Shown here one piece after another: positions 7,801-16,243 of a stretch of 64,000 bases of DNA (within the stretch, counting starts at the first letter, position 1; the number at the start of each line of letters is the position of its first letter). The notes under the pieces were generated by a model. It made no database searches. It was not told the DNA's origin and was given only the letters and a program-made list of their open reading frames with translations. The stretch comes from an uncultured Polaromonas sp. Lineage in GTDB: Bacteria > Pseudomonadota > Gammaproteobacteria > Burkholderiales > Burkholderiaceae_C. The DNA is taken from the NCBI GenBank assembly GCA_937863225.1, contig CALMEI010000045.1, positions 1-64,000 of the forward strand. The letters run 5' to 3'. The position numbers were made by a program, and so were the translations under genes.

Positions 7801-9462
7801 ATGGCCCAATACGTATTTACCATGAACCATCTGAGCAAGACGGTTCCTCCCAAGCGTCAGATCATTAAAGACGTGTCACTTAGTTTTTTCCCGGGCGCCA
7901 AAATCGGTGTGTTGGGTGTCAACGGGTCGGGTAAGTCCAGTTTGTTGAAAATCATGGCTGGTATTGACAAAGAATTTGACGGCGAAGCCACACCGATGCC
8001 GGGTCTGCACATTGGTTATTTACCACAAGAGCCGCAATTGAATCCAGACCACACTGTGCGTGAAAGCGTTGAAGCGGGCTTGGGTAAAGTGTTTGCTGCC
8101 AAGGCACGTTTAGAAGAAGTGTATGTTGCCTATGGCGCAGAAGACGCTGATTTTGATGCATTGGCTGCCGAACAAGCTGAACTAGAAGCCATCATTGCCG
8201 CTGCGGGTACGGATGGTGAGCACCAACTCGAAATCGCTGCAGATGCTTTGCGTCTGCCACCGTGGGATGCCAAAATTGGCGTGCTGTCGGGCGGTGAAAA
8301 ACGCCGTGTGGCGCTGTGTGCCTTGCTATTGTCCAAACCCGAAATGCTGTTGCTAGACGAACCCACCAACCACTTGGATGCCGAATCGGTGGAGTGGCTG
8401 GAAGTATTTTTGCAGCGCTATCCTGGCACGGTGGTGGCCATTACCCACGACCGCTACTTTTTAGACAACGCGGCCGAATGGATTTTGGAAATGGACCGCG
8501 GCGCCGGTATACCTTGGAAAGGTAACTACAGCAGCTGGCTCGAGCAAAAGCAAGTGCGCTTGGCACAAGAACAAAAGAGCGAAGAAGCGCGCACCAAAGC
8601 ACTGAAAAAAGAGTTGGAATGGTCACGTCAAAACCCCAAAGCGCGCCAAGCCAAAAGCAAATCGCGCTTGGCACGCTTTGAAGAATTGTCCGACTACGAA
8701 TACCAAGCTCGCAACGAAACGCAAGAGATTTTCATCCCCGTAGCCGAACGCTTGGGCAATGAAGTGATTGAATTCAACAACGTCACCAAATCGTTTGGCG
8801 ACCGCGTGTTGATTGACAACTTGAGCTTTCAAGTACCCGCTGGTGCCATCGTCGGCATCATTGGTCCCAACGGCGCAGGTAAATCAACCTTGTTCAAACT
8901 GATTGCGGGTAAAGAGCAGCCGGACAGCGGCGAAGTCAAAATCGGCAAAACCGTGCGCATGGCCTTTGTTGACCAGCATCGCGACGATTTGGCCAACAGC
9001 AAAACCGTTTGGGAAGATGTCTCTGGCGGGCTGGATATATTGACTGTGGGCAAATTCCAAATGCCCAGCCGTGCTTACTGTGGTCGCTTTAACTTTGCTG
9101 GGCAAGACCAACAAAAACGAGTTGGCACCTTGTCGGGTGGTGAACGCGGACGTCTGCATTTAGCCAAAACTTTAATAGCTGGCGGTAATGTGCTGATGCT
9201 GGACGAGCCCTCAAACGACTTGGACGTGGAAACATTGCGCGCACTGGAAGACGCTCTCTTGGAATTCGCTGGCTCTGTCATGGTCATCAGCCATGACCGT
9301 TGGTTTTTAGACCGCATCGCCACCCACATCTTGGCCTGCGAAGGCGACAGCCAATGGGTTTTCTACAACGGCAACTACCAAGAGTACGAAGAAGACAAAA
9401 AGCGCCGCTTAGGTGAAGAGGGTGCCAAGCCCAAGCGCATGCGCTTCAAGGCCATTCACTGA
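7801..9462 (+). CDS. ettA: Energy-dependent translational throttle protein EttA (ABC-F)
   Basis: 553-residue soluble ABC-F ATPase that binds the ribosomal E site and gates entry of the 70S initiation complex into elongation according to ATP/ADP level. Two nucleotide-binding domains are complete: Walker A GVNGSGKSS (near 40) and GPNGAGKST (near 356), signatures LSGGEKRR and LSGGERGR, and Walker B LLLDEPTNHLD and LMLDEPSNDLD. The P-site tRNA interaction linker between them is basic (WSRQNPKARQAKSKSRL). Length equals that of E. coli EttA (555). There are no membrane spans, as expected for ABC-F. It stands alone between a terminator and a repeat element. Confidence 0.95.
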   Translation: MAQYVFTMNHLSKTVPPKRQIIKDVSLSFFPGAKIGVLGVNGSGKSSLLKIMAGIDKEFDGEATPMPGLHIGYLPQEPQLNPDHTVRESVEAGLGKVFAAKARLEEVYVAYGAEDADFDALAAEQAELEAIIAAAGTDGEHQLEIAADALRLPPWDAKIGVLSGGEKRRVALCALLLSKPEMLLLDEPTNHLDAESVEWLEVFLQRYPGTVVAITHDRYFLDNAAEWILEMDRGAGIPWKGNYSSWLEQKQVRLAQEQKSEEARTKALKKELEWSRQNPKARQAKSKSRLARFEELSDYEYQARNETQEIFIPVAERLGNEVIEFNNVTKSFGDRVLIDNLSFQVPAGAIVGIIGPNGAGKSTLFKLIAGKEQPDSGEVKIGKTVRMAFVDQHRDDLANSKTVWEDVSGGLDILTVGKFQMPSRAYCGRFNFAGQDQQKRVGTLSGGERGRLHLAKTLIAGGNVLMLDEPSNDLDVETLRALEDALLEFAGSVMVISHDRWFLDRIATHILACEGDSQWVFYNGNYQEYEEDKKRRLGEEGAKPKRMRFKAIH

Positions 9463-9479
9463 GCGATTGAGTTAGCATA

Positions 9480-9552
9480 CAGGCCAATTTTATATATAAA
9501 ATTGGCCTGTATACGGCGTATTGATTGCCTAGTGTGCTATATTATTTGTAGC
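9480..9552 (-). repeat. Dispersed palindromic repeat, copy B (full length)
   Basis: The most complete copy. Positions 9480-9509 are a perfect 30-base palindrome (arms CAGGCCAATTTTATA and its complement), followed by the core in reverse orientation: CGGCGTATTGATTGCC and then GCTAT...GTAGC. It lies 17 bases after the ettA stop, where the hairpin could end transcription. Confidence 0.9.
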
Positions 9553-9612
9553 GAGATAGATTGCATGCCAACTTTGCGTGTTGGTTTTGGAGAGCCGACG
9601 ATACAGACTTGT

Positions 9613-9618
9613 TTATAA
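9613..9618 (+). promoter_or_regulatory. Possible -10 box of a leaderless transcript
   Basis: Perfect TATAAT whose 3' end is 7 bases before the ATG at 9626, with no Shine-Dalgarno sequence. A start site at the usual distance would place +1 at or next to the ATG. No convincing -35 box was found at 16-18 bases. Confidence 0.35.
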
Positions 9619-9625
9619 TTTTTGC

Positions 9626-10579
9626 ATGAGTCAACGATTGGTGAGGCGCGTTGCGCTTTCGATCATTGCGCTATGGGTTGCTGTGATTTGTGGCGATTAC
9701 TTGGCGTATCAATTTTCAGCTGACAAGACTGGTCACTACGTGCCAGCGGTTCGCTTTTGGCGTTCGCTGGCAAAACTTGGAAACAGTACCGCGCAGTTTA
9801 ATCTGGCCGTTCGCTATGACAGAGGCAAAGGCGTGCCGCATGATATGCATGAAGCTTTCAAGTGGTACACAAAAGCCGCAGAACAAGGTCATGCACTGGC
9901 GCAAAACAAACTTGGTGAAATATACGAAACTGGTTTTTCTGAGAATGGGAAAACTGTAGCCAAAAATATCGACCAGTCGTTCATGTGGTATCGCAAATCG
10001 GCTGAACAAGGTTACCCACTTGCGCAAGTCAGTTTAGGCTGGATGTACAACAGTGGGCTAGGTGCGCCACAGAATTTCAGACAAGTGATTTACTGGACGC
10101 GCCTTGCTGCCGACCAAAACTTTGCTGAAGCGCAACAACTTCTAGGGTGGCGGTATTTCATTGGAAAACGCGTGGCACAAAACTACGATGATGCCATGTT
10201 TTGGCTAAGCAAGGCCGCCAAGCAAGGGCATCCTATTGCGCAATACTATTTGGGCGTGCTGCAAAATGATGAAAAGTCTATCAGCCAAACATTACAAAGT
10301 GCACAGAAAGACAATTCGGAAGCGCAATACATACTCGGCTGGCGTTATTACACTGGCAAACACGTGCCGCAGGACTTTAACTTGGCACTAGAGTGGTTTC
10401 ATAAAGCTGCGCAGTTAGATCACCACGCTGCGCATTACTACATTGGCAAGATGTATGAAGAAGGCAAAGGCGTGCCCAAAGACATCAATGAAGCGTTGAA
10501 GTGGTATCGCCTTGCGGCAGAGCTGGGCAATGGCGATGCACAGTTGCGGCTAGAAAATAAATTGCGTCAGTGGGACTAG
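9626..10579 (+). CDS. Sel1-repeat (TPR-like) protein with N-terminal membrane anchor
   Basis: 317-residue protein. Residues 8-27 (VALSIIALWVAVICGDYLAY) form one hydrophobic segment, so it is a signal-anchored or exported protein facing the periplasm. The rest consists of about six Sel1-like repeats of 36 residues, with the recurrent A.FKWYTKAAEQGHA.AQ pattern (for example near 75, 115, 150, 185, 245 and 280). Sel1 repeats are protein-interaction scaffolds, often in envelope signalling or secretion. I chose ATG 9626 because the longer frame to 9578 has no ribosome site and would place charged residues before the membrane segment. The partner is unknown; neighbours give no hint. Confidence 0.82.
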   Translation: MSQRLVRRVALSIIALWVAVICGDYLAYQFSADKTGHYVPAVRFWRSLAKLGNSTAQFNLAVRYDRGKGVPHDMHEAFKWYTKAAEQGHALAQNKLGEIYETGFSENGKTVAKNIDQSFMWYRKSAEQGYPLAQVSLGWMYNSGLGAPQNFRQVIYWTRLAADQNFAEAQQLLGWRYFIGKRVAQNYDDAMFWLSKAAKQGHPIAQYYLGVLQNDEKSISQTLQSAQKDNSEAQYILGWRYYTGKHVPQDFNLALEWFHKAAQLDHHAAHYYIGKMYEEGKGVPKDINEALKWYRLAAELGNGDAQLRLENKLRQWD

Positions 10580-10581
10580 TT

Positions 10582-11511
10582 TCACTGTTGACCAAACGAC
10601 GCAACCGTTGATCGCAAAGCCGCATCCCAAGGCGTGGCTTTGGTTTGCATACGGCTTAACCATTTGCTGCTGTCGACCACATACGGTGTTACAAAGTGTG
10701 GCAGCATTTCAATCATTTCTTTGGCAGCAGGCATGAAGATGCCGACCAAGCGCAGAACCCATTTGCCTGTTGGTGCGATTTTGGCTGGTTTGTTGACCAA
10801 CAAACCCACTTGCAAGGCAATCTCATTTGCCGTGCATGTCACGCAGGTGGGTACGTGCCAAGCTTCGCCCCAGCCTTGTCCGTCCACGCCTAATTCCACC
10901 AATGCATTGGCAAAATCGGGCACATAGGTATAGCTGTGCAGCACATCAGTCTTGCCAAACCACTGCACCGTTTTGCCCGCAATGAGCTGGGGGAAGAAAC
11001 GCTCTCCCAGCATCGCGTTATTAATACCAGGCCCCACAAAATCAGAGGCACGTGCGATTGCGGTTTTGATGCCGCTGTTGTGATTCGCATCCAGAACTTT
11101 TTTAGCAATGCGTGCGCGCACCACGCCTTTCTTGGTGATGGGGTGCTGTGGTGTGGTTTCCATCAGTGCTGCGTTGGGCGATTCTTGGTACATGTACAAA
11201 TTGTCGGCAAACACCAAATTGCTGCCATTGGCTTGACATGCTGCCAGCACATTGGCCATCATCACGTCAAATTCTTGCGCCCAGCGGTGGTATGCAGGCA
11301 TGGCGCACATGTAGACGACAGCCGAGTCTTTGAAAGCCGTAGTCAGTTGCGTCAAGTTGTTCACATCCGCTGCGACAACTTCAACACCTGCTTGCTGAGG
11401 GAAATTACCACTCCTGTGCACCACGCGAACGGTTAATCCACGCGCTTGTAAGCTTGTGACAGTGGCTTTGGCCACTTGGCCTGCGCCCAATACGGTGTGG
11501 ATGTTCTTCAT
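10582..11511 (-). CDS. NAD(P)-dependent epimerase/dehydratase-type protein
   Basis: 309-residue extended short-chain dehydrogenase-like protein. The Rossmann nucleotide site is at the N-terminus (TVLGAGQVAKA, near residues 5-15), followed by VVAADVNN (adenine-side acidic loop) and later VFADNLYMY. The usual YxxxK is not clear, so it may be an atypical member that binds NAD(P)H without epimerising sugars. I chose ATG 11511 because AGGAAG lies 9 bases upstream; the open frame runs 19 codons further. It is divergent from a LysR-type gene, which commonly regulates its neighbour. Substrate unknown. Confidence 0.75.
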   Translation of the reverse strand: MKNIHTVLGAGQVAKATVTSLQARGLTVRVVHRSGNFPQQAGVEVVAADVNNLTQLTTAFKDSAVVYMCAMPAYHRWAQEFDVMMANVLAACQANGSNLVFADNLYMYQESPNAALMETTPQHPITKKGVVRARIAKKVLDANHNSGIKTAIARASDFVGPGINNAMLGERFFPQLIAGKTVQWFGKTDVLHSYTYVPDFANALVELGVDGQGWGEAWHVPTCVTCTANEIALQVGLLVNKPAKIAPTGKWVLRLVGIFMPAAKEMIEMLPHFVTPYVVDSSKWLSRMQTKATPWDAALRSTVASFGQQ

Positions 11512-11601
11512 CTGGTTCTTCCTGTTGTGTTGATACAAGCTATTGTCAAAGTGATTAGAACTATGCACAATTGCCTAACTTTGTTCAACTGATATGCATA
11601 A

Positions 11602-12486
11602 ATGAATAATCAATTTGACTGGCATTTGATTCGCGCGTTTCTGGCAGCGCTGGATGCAGGTAGTCTGCTGGGTGCAGCCAAGAAACTGCAAACCACACAA
11701 CCCACTGTGGGTCGGCAGGTGGCGCAGTTGGAGGCGCAAATGGACGTGGTTTTGTTTGAGCGCACGGGTCGTGGTTTGCAACCCACGGCAACGGCTTTGA
11801 GCTTGGCGGATGCCGCACGATCCATGGAAGCGGGCGCTTTGCAATTGGCGCGGCAGTTGCAAGCCAAACAAACCCAAATACAGGGCACAGTGCGCATCAC
11901 AGCCAGCCAACCCGTTGCTTATCAATTGTTACCACCGATTTTGGCCAGCATGCGTGTGACACTACCTGAGATTCAAATTGAATTGGTCAGCAGTAACCAA
12001 GTCAGTAATTTGCTGCGACGCGAAGCCGATATAGCCGTGCGCATGGTGCAACCAGACCAAGGTACATTGGTGGCTAAAAAGTTAGGATCAGTGACGGTGG
12101 GTGTGTACGCGCACAAAAGTTATTTGGCACGTTTTGGCACGCCACAAGCGCCTGATGATTTGCTGAACCACACCTTGATTGGTTACGACACTGACGATGT
12201 GATGATTCGCGGCTTTGCCAACTACGGTCAAACTTTGAATAAAAACGCGTTTGCTCTGCGCACTGATGATTTGATTGTGCAGTGGCAAGCCTTGTTGGCG
12301 GGTTGCGGTATTGGTTTTGTCGCAGACTATATGGGCCGCAGCGATAATGATCTGGTCAAAATTTTGCCCATGCTGAAAATTCCACCTTTGCCCATGTGGC
12401 TGGCTGTGCACAGAGAAATTCGGTCGAACCAGCGCATCCGTGCCGTGTTTGATTACTTGGCCAAAGCGCTGCCACCCTTGCTCTGA
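11602..12486 (+). CDS. LysR-family transcriptional regulator
   Basis: 294 residues with the family layout: winged helix-turn-helix at residues 4-62 (AAKKLQTTQPTVGRQVAQLE is the recognition region) and a periplasmic-binding-protein-like effector domain from about 90. LysR regulators usually bind as tetramers and activate a divergently transcribed target in response to a small ligand. Here the divergent gene is the epimerase-like protein, 90 bases away, so that gene is the likely target. The ligand cannot be inferred. Confidence 0.9.
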   Translation: MNNQFDWHLIRAFLAALDAGSLLGAAKKLQTTQPTVGRQVAQLEAQMDVVLFERTGRGLQPTATALSLADAARSMEAGALQLARQLQAKQTQIQGTVRITASQPVAYQLLPPILASMRVTLPEIQIELVSSNQVSNLLRREADIAVRMVQPDQGTLVAKKLGSVTVGVYAHKSYLARFGTPQAPDDLLNHTLIGYDTDDVMIRGFANYGQTLNKNAFALRTDDLIVQWQALLAGCGIGFVADYMGRSDNDLVKILPMLKIPPLPMWLAVHREIRSNQRIRAVFDYLAKALPPLL

Positions 12487-12563
12487 ATTTTCGACCTATT
12501 AGTTTTAAAAACTTCAACCAGTCAAGCTAAGATACATCCAAACCAATTGATGAGGAAATAGCC

Positions 12564-13421
12564 ATGAAACGTGCAGATTTTCGTTTTTTTCATCGCTTGC
12601 GTGTGCGATGGGTCGAAGTGGACATGCAGAAAATTGTGTTCAATGGGCATTATTTGATGTACTTTGATACAGCTGTAGCGGATTATTGGCGCGCGCTGGC
12701 TTTGCCCTATGAAGAAGCCATGCACCAACTGGGTGGCGATTTGTACGTGAAAAAATCCACCTTGGAATATTTCGCCTCAGCACGGTATGACGACAGCTTG
12801 GACGTTGCCATGCGTTGCGCCAAAATTGGCAATTCATCCATGCTGTTTGAAGGCGGTATTTACCATGGTGAAAAATTATTGGTCAGTGGTGAATTGCTCT
12901 ACGTTTATGCCAACCCTGAGACACAAACATCGCAGCGCGTACCCGATGCATTGCGTGCGCTGTTAGAGGGGTTCGAGCGCGGCGAAAGCATGACGCGCAC
13001 ACAAATTGGTACATGGCAAGAACTGGAAACTGACGCAGCGGCTGTGCGCACCGAGGTGTTTGTACAAGAACAAGGCATTGCACGTGAAGACGAATGGGAT
13101 GCAGCTGACAAAACGGCGCGGCATGCTGTGGTGTACAACCGCATGAACATGCCTTTGGCTACAGGCCGTTTGCTGGTTGCCGCACCCGGTGTGGGCAAAA
13201 TTGGACGCATGGCAGCCAAACGCGTTTTGAGGGGCAGCCATTTGGGCAAGCAAGTTTTGGATGCACTCACCAACGAAGCCAGGGCGCGCGGCGACCATGA
13301 AGTGTGGCTGCATGCGCAGCAAAGCGCAGCAGGTTTTTACGAAAAGTCAGGTTTCAATGTGCGTGGTGAACCTTTTGAAGAAGTAGGTATCGCGCACATC
13401 GAGATGTTTAAAACCTTGTAA
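12564..13421 (+). CDS. Fusion: YbgC/FadM-type thioesterase plus GNAT acetyltransferase
   Basis: 285 residues with two complete domains. Residues about 8-135 form a hot-dog acyl-CoA thioesterase of the 4-hydroxybenzoyl-CoA type (VRWVEVDMQKIVFNGHYLMY holds the active-site region). Residues about 145-285 form a GNAT N-acetyltransferase resembling ElaA/YjcF (VFVQEQGIAREDEWD, ATGRLL, then the acetyl-CoA loop RGSHLG, and QQSAAGFYEKSGF). GAGGAAAT precedes the ATG. One domain hydrolyses acyl-CoA and the other uses acetyl-CoA, so the fusion may couple acyl removal and transfer, or only keep two enzymes together. Substrates unknown. Confidence 0.85.
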   Translation: MKRADFRFFHRLRVRWVEVDMQKIVFNGHYLMYFDTAVADYWRALALPYEEAMHQLGGDLYVKKSTLEYFASARYDDSLDVAMRCAKIGNSSMLFEGGIYHGEKLLVSGELLYVYANPETQTSQRVPDALRALLEGFERGESMTRTQIGTWQELETDAAAVRTEVFVQEQGIAREDEWDAADKTARHAVVYNRMNMPLATGRLLVAAPGVGKIGRMAAKRVLRGSHLGKQVLDALTNEARARGDHEVWLHAQQSAAGFYEKSGFNVRGEPFEEVGIAHIEMFKTL

Positions 13422-13432
13422 CGGATTGAGTG

Positions 13433-13837
13433 TCAAGAATTGCCATCAGGCTCGGCAATGGTCAGTATGTGGTCCAAAAATTTGCTTGCCTCAAAATAAG
13501 CGCCAATGTCTTTGAACAGCAGTGGTTCGCTGGCCGCGGCCATCCAAACAGGTTCGGCGATTTTCATCGCGCCGTCGTTTTCATCGGGCACAGCCCAGCC
13601 AGGCAATTGGCCATTTGAAATCAGTGCGCTCATGGCGACGATGCGCTCTTCGATGGCCAGCACTTTGTCCTGCTCGCCGTTGAAAAGTCGATTCATCAAT
13701 TGCAACCGGTCTTTCCAGTCGCGTTTGCCAGGAGGCAATTTGTGAACTTCTTGTGTCACCAACAGCAAATCTTCTTTGGTGATGGTCACCGCGTTGAGTC
13801 GCTTTGACATGTTGGCCAGGGCTTCTTCGATATTCAT
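13433..13837 (-). CDS. Conserved hypothetical protein, 134 residues
   Basis: I do not recognise this family. It is a soluble, mostly helical protein with charged N-terminal helices (MNIEEALANMSKRLNAV), then VHKLPPGKRDWKDRLQLMNRL, a middle LPGWAVPDENDG loop and a C-terminal helix. No cysteine pairs, signal peptide or membrane span. The open frame extends to 13942, but the extra 35 residues run across the promoter side of the next gene and look non-coding, so I start at ATG 13837. It is convergent with the thioesterase fusion (11 bases apart) and divergent from an NTF2-like gene. It could be a small regulatory or ligand-binding protein. Confidence 0.6.
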   Translation of the reverse strand: MNIEEALANMSKRLNAVTITKEDLLLVTQEVHKLPPGKRDWKDRLQLMNRLFNGEQDKVLAIEERIVAMSALISNGQLPGWAVPDENDGAMKIAEPVWMAAASEPLLFKDIGAYFEASKFLDHILTIAEPDGNS

Positions 13838-13959
13838 AAAAATCTGATTGTGCAATGTTGAATGAGGGTATTTCGCAAATTGAAAAGGCGAAAAACAAAA
13901 TAGCGATTTGAACAATTGCGCTATAGTGCCAGAGTTTACCAATCAAATGAGGAGTTTGT

Positions 13960-14484
13960 ATGACTGCTGCCACAACCACTTCAAGCAACCACAACGAACG
14001 CAACTTTCAAACCATCAACCGCTTTTACAACGCCTTTTCCACGCTGGATGCTGAAATGATGGCGACGTGTTATGCCGATAATGTGCAGTTTCAAGATGAG
14101 GTGTTCAGTTTGAGCGGTAAGCAAGACACCGTCAACATGTGGCGCATGTTGTGCGCCGCCACGGTCAGCAATCCAGAAGCGTTGAAAGCTTGGAAATTAA
14201 CATTCAATGACGTTAAAACCGCCGCCAACATTGGTCAAGCCCATTGGGAAGCAACCTACCTCTTTAGCAAAACTGGGCGCATGGTGGTGAATAAAATCGA
14301 TGCAGTTTTCACGTTCAACGAATTGGGCCAAATCATCATCCACCGCGACAGTTTTAATTTTTGGGCATGGGCACGCCAGGCTCTGGGATTGCCTGGCTTA
14401 CTGCTGGGCTGGACACCCTTTATGCGCTCCAAGGTAAAAACGACTGCGGCGCAGGGTTTGGCGAAATTTGTCAAGAAAGCCTAG
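13960..14484 (+). CDS. NTF2-like (SnoaL-type) protein
   Basis: 174 residues of the NTF2-like cone fold: RNFQTINRFYNAFSTLDAEMMATCYADNVQF is the classical N-terminal helix pair and first strand, and the sheet continues to FNELGQIIIHRDSFNFWAW. The C-terminal 35 residues (LGLPGLLLGWTPFMRSKVKTT) are hydrophobic and basic and are not part of the core fold. GAGGAG precedes the ATG. Proteins of this family include ketosteroid isomerases, polyketide cyclases and many small-molecule binding proteins, so function stays open. A repeat element follows and separates it from the convergent heme-binding-like gene. Confidence 0.8.
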   Translation: MTAATTTSSNHNERNFQTINRFYNAFSTLDAEMMATCYADNVQFQDEVFSLSGKQDTVNMWRMLCAATVSNPEALKAWKLTFNDVKTAANIGQAHWEATYLFSKTGRMVVNKIDAVFTFNELGQIIIHRDSFNFWAWARQALGLPGLLLGWTPFMRSKVKTTAAQGLAKFVKKA

Positions 14485-14494
14485 CACCTAGAAT

Positions 14495-14570
14495 GCTATA
14501 AAATAAATAGCACTCTAGGCAATCAATACGCCGGCTTGATGCGTATTTGGCACATATATCGTGCCAAATG
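14495..14570 (+). repeat. Dispersed palindromic repeat, copy C
   Basis: Core GCTATAAAATAAATAGC, then AGGCAATCAATACGCC, followed by a hairpin with different arms from copy B: ATTTGGCAC / GTGCCAAAT around ATATATC. It lies between two convergent genes and abuts the stop codon of the minus-strand one, so it may end transcription on both sides. Confidence 0.9.
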
Positions 14571-15074
14571 TTAAAACTCAATGGCATCCGAGATGGCTTT
14601 GATGCCGGCTTTGGCGCAGCTCTCATCAGCATCACCGCTGGGTCCACCAGATACACCGATTGCACCAAAAATATTGCCACCAGCTTCAACCGTCAATCCA
14701 CCACCAACGGGCGTGAAGCGGGGGAAATTGCGCAGACCACTCATGGGGCTGTTGGCTTGGGTTTGGGTGCCCAAATCTTTGGTTGAAGATCTGAAGCTCA
14801 AAGCTGTCCATGCTTTGTTGGTGGAGACTTCGACGGTGTGCGGTCCAGCAAAACGATCACGTAGCAAGACCTGTGTGACACCGCTTCTGTCGGTGACAGC
14901 CACTGCGACTTGGAAACCTTGTTTGTGGCAAGCGTCTAAAGCAGCCTGTGCGGCTTTGAGGGCTGTTTCAGGCGTCAACGATTTGAGTTGAAACGTACCG
15001 ACTTGCGCACTGGCTGTCAGAGCGACCAGTGACAAAGATGCAATCACGGGTGCAAAAAATTGGGCTGTTTTCAT
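14571..15074 (-). CDS. Exported GlcG/HbpS-type heme-binding-like protein
   Basis: 167 residues. Residues 1-23 form a clear signal peptide with cleavage after TASA, so the protein is periplasmic. The rest is the GlcG/HbpS family (PF03928): LTPETALKAAQAALDACHKQGFQVAVAVTDRSG, then LLRDRFAGPHT and the glycine-rich VGGGLTVEAGGNIFGAIGVSGGP. HbpS of Streptomyces binds heme and redox-stress signals; GlcG is encoded near glycolate genes and its role is unknown. The start has GGAGAAA upstream. No neighbour suggests a specific ligand. Confidence 0.82.
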   Translation of the reverse strand: MKTAQFFAPVIASLSLVALTASAQVGTFQLKSLTPETALKAAQAALDACHKQGFQVAVAVTDRSGVTQVLLRDRFAGPHTVEVSTNKAWTALSFRSSTKDLGTQTQANSPMSGLRNFPRFTPVGGGLTVEAGGNIFGAIGVSGGPSGDADESCAKAGIKAISDAIEF

Positions 15075-15162
15075 TATTTTCTCCTTGTTAAATTTGGTTT
15101 GAAAACGTCATTCTGCAAGCAAGGTGAATTTTTGCGATGACATAGGTCAATATCTTCAAAGA

Positions 15163-16227
15163 TTATTGGCGTTTTAGCAAGCCAGTGGCCAGTTCCAGTG
15201 TCAATTCTGCAGCCGGTATCGGTTTACAACCGCTCACATTTTGTCCAGACCACAACGGTGTGAAGTCGGTACGTCCCAGTTTTTCAGCTGCGCTGCGCAG
15301 CGGTGCGATGGCAGAAGTGGCGAGTGGAAATGCGGGCACCTGTGTACAGATAGAGCCTAACTCTTGCATGACGCGATTCACAATGCCTCGTGCGGGTCGG
15401 CCTGTAAAGAGGTTGGTTAAAGCCGTTGTGGTGGCTGCATCGCTTTGCAAGGCCGCACGGTGCAATGCGCTGGTGGTGGCTTCAGGGCACAGCATGTAAG
15501 CTGTGCCAATCTGTACGCCAGCCGCACCCAACAGCATGGCAGCCGCTACGCCATTGGCATCGGCAATGCCGCCAGCGGCGATCACGGGCACATGCACCGC
15601 CTTGACAATTTGTGGCAACAAAGCAAAGGTACCTGTTTGCGTGCTGATGTCGTTTGTGTCACGTGCCAAAAATATGCCACGGTGGCCGCCTGCTTCCAAC
15701 CCTTGCGCAATGATGGCGTCCACGCCATTGGCTTCTAACCAGCGGGCTTCTGCCACCGTGGTTGCAGACGACAAAATTTTCGCGCCCCAGTTGCGAACGC
15801 GTTGCAGCAACTCGGCGCTCGGGAGTCCGAAATGAAAGCTCACCACGGGTGGTTTGAAAGCCTCTAAAACATCGGCCACGGCGTGGCTAAACGGGTTGCG
15901 ACCTGGACCAGTGGGGATAAGGTCTGCATCAATGCCATATTCTGCGTAATAGGGTGCCAATGCTGTGCGCCAAATGGCTTCCCGTGCGTCATCGGGCGCA
16001 GGTGGCGTGTGGCAAAAAAAATTCACGTTATAGGGTTTGTTGGTTGCGGCGGTGATGGCGCTGAGTTCACTGTGCAAATTATCCATCGACAGCATGGCGC
16101 ATGGCAACGAACCCAAACCGCCCGCATTGCTCACGGCGATCGTCAGGGCACTGCCTTGCACACCAGCGAGAGGGGCTTGGATGATGGGGATTTCTATGCC
16201 CAGGAGTGTTTGCAATGATTTAGGCAT
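15163..16227 (-). CDS. Nitronate monooxygenase (2-nitropropane dioxygenase family)
   Basis: 354-residue FMN TIM-barrel enzyme that oxidises alkyl nitronates such as propionate 3-nitronate, protecting against nitro toxins. Visible class I motifs are IIQAPLAGVQGS at the N-terminus, VSFHFGLP (near 130, with the catalytic His), GLEAGGHRG (near 178), and the phosphate-binding IAAGGIADANG and GAAGVQIGTAYMLCPEA. Length and motif order match class I enzymes of proteobacteria. It is 16 bases upstream of nothing on the same strand but follows the UPF0149-type gene by 17 bases, so the two may be co-transcribed. Physiological substrate is inferred from the family. Confidence 0.87.
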   Translation of the reverse strand: MPKSLQTLLGIEIPIIQAPLAGVQGSALTIAVSNAGGLGSLPCAMLSMDNLHSELSAITAATNKPYNVNFFCHTPPAPDDAREAIWRTALAPYYAEYGIDADLIPTGPGRNPFSHAVADVLEAFKPPVVSFHFGLPSAELLQRVRNWGAKILSSATTVAEARWLEANGVDAIIAQGLEAGGHRGIFLARDTNDISTQTGTFALLPQIVKAVHVPVIAAGGIADANGVAAAMLLGAAGVQIGTAYMLCPEATTSALHRAALQSDAATTTALTNLFTGRPARGIVNRVMQELGSICTQVPAFPLATSAIAPLRSAAEKLGRTDFTPLWSGQNVSGCKPIPAAELTLELATGLLKRQ

Positions 16228-16243
16228 GGGATATCAATTCAAG

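Noticed and set aside
9508..9515. TGTATAC-like sequence in repeat copy B as a fourth GntR operator
   Set aside because: It ends in G instead of A, breaks the palindrome, lacks the CTT flank and lies within a repeat, far from purine genes.
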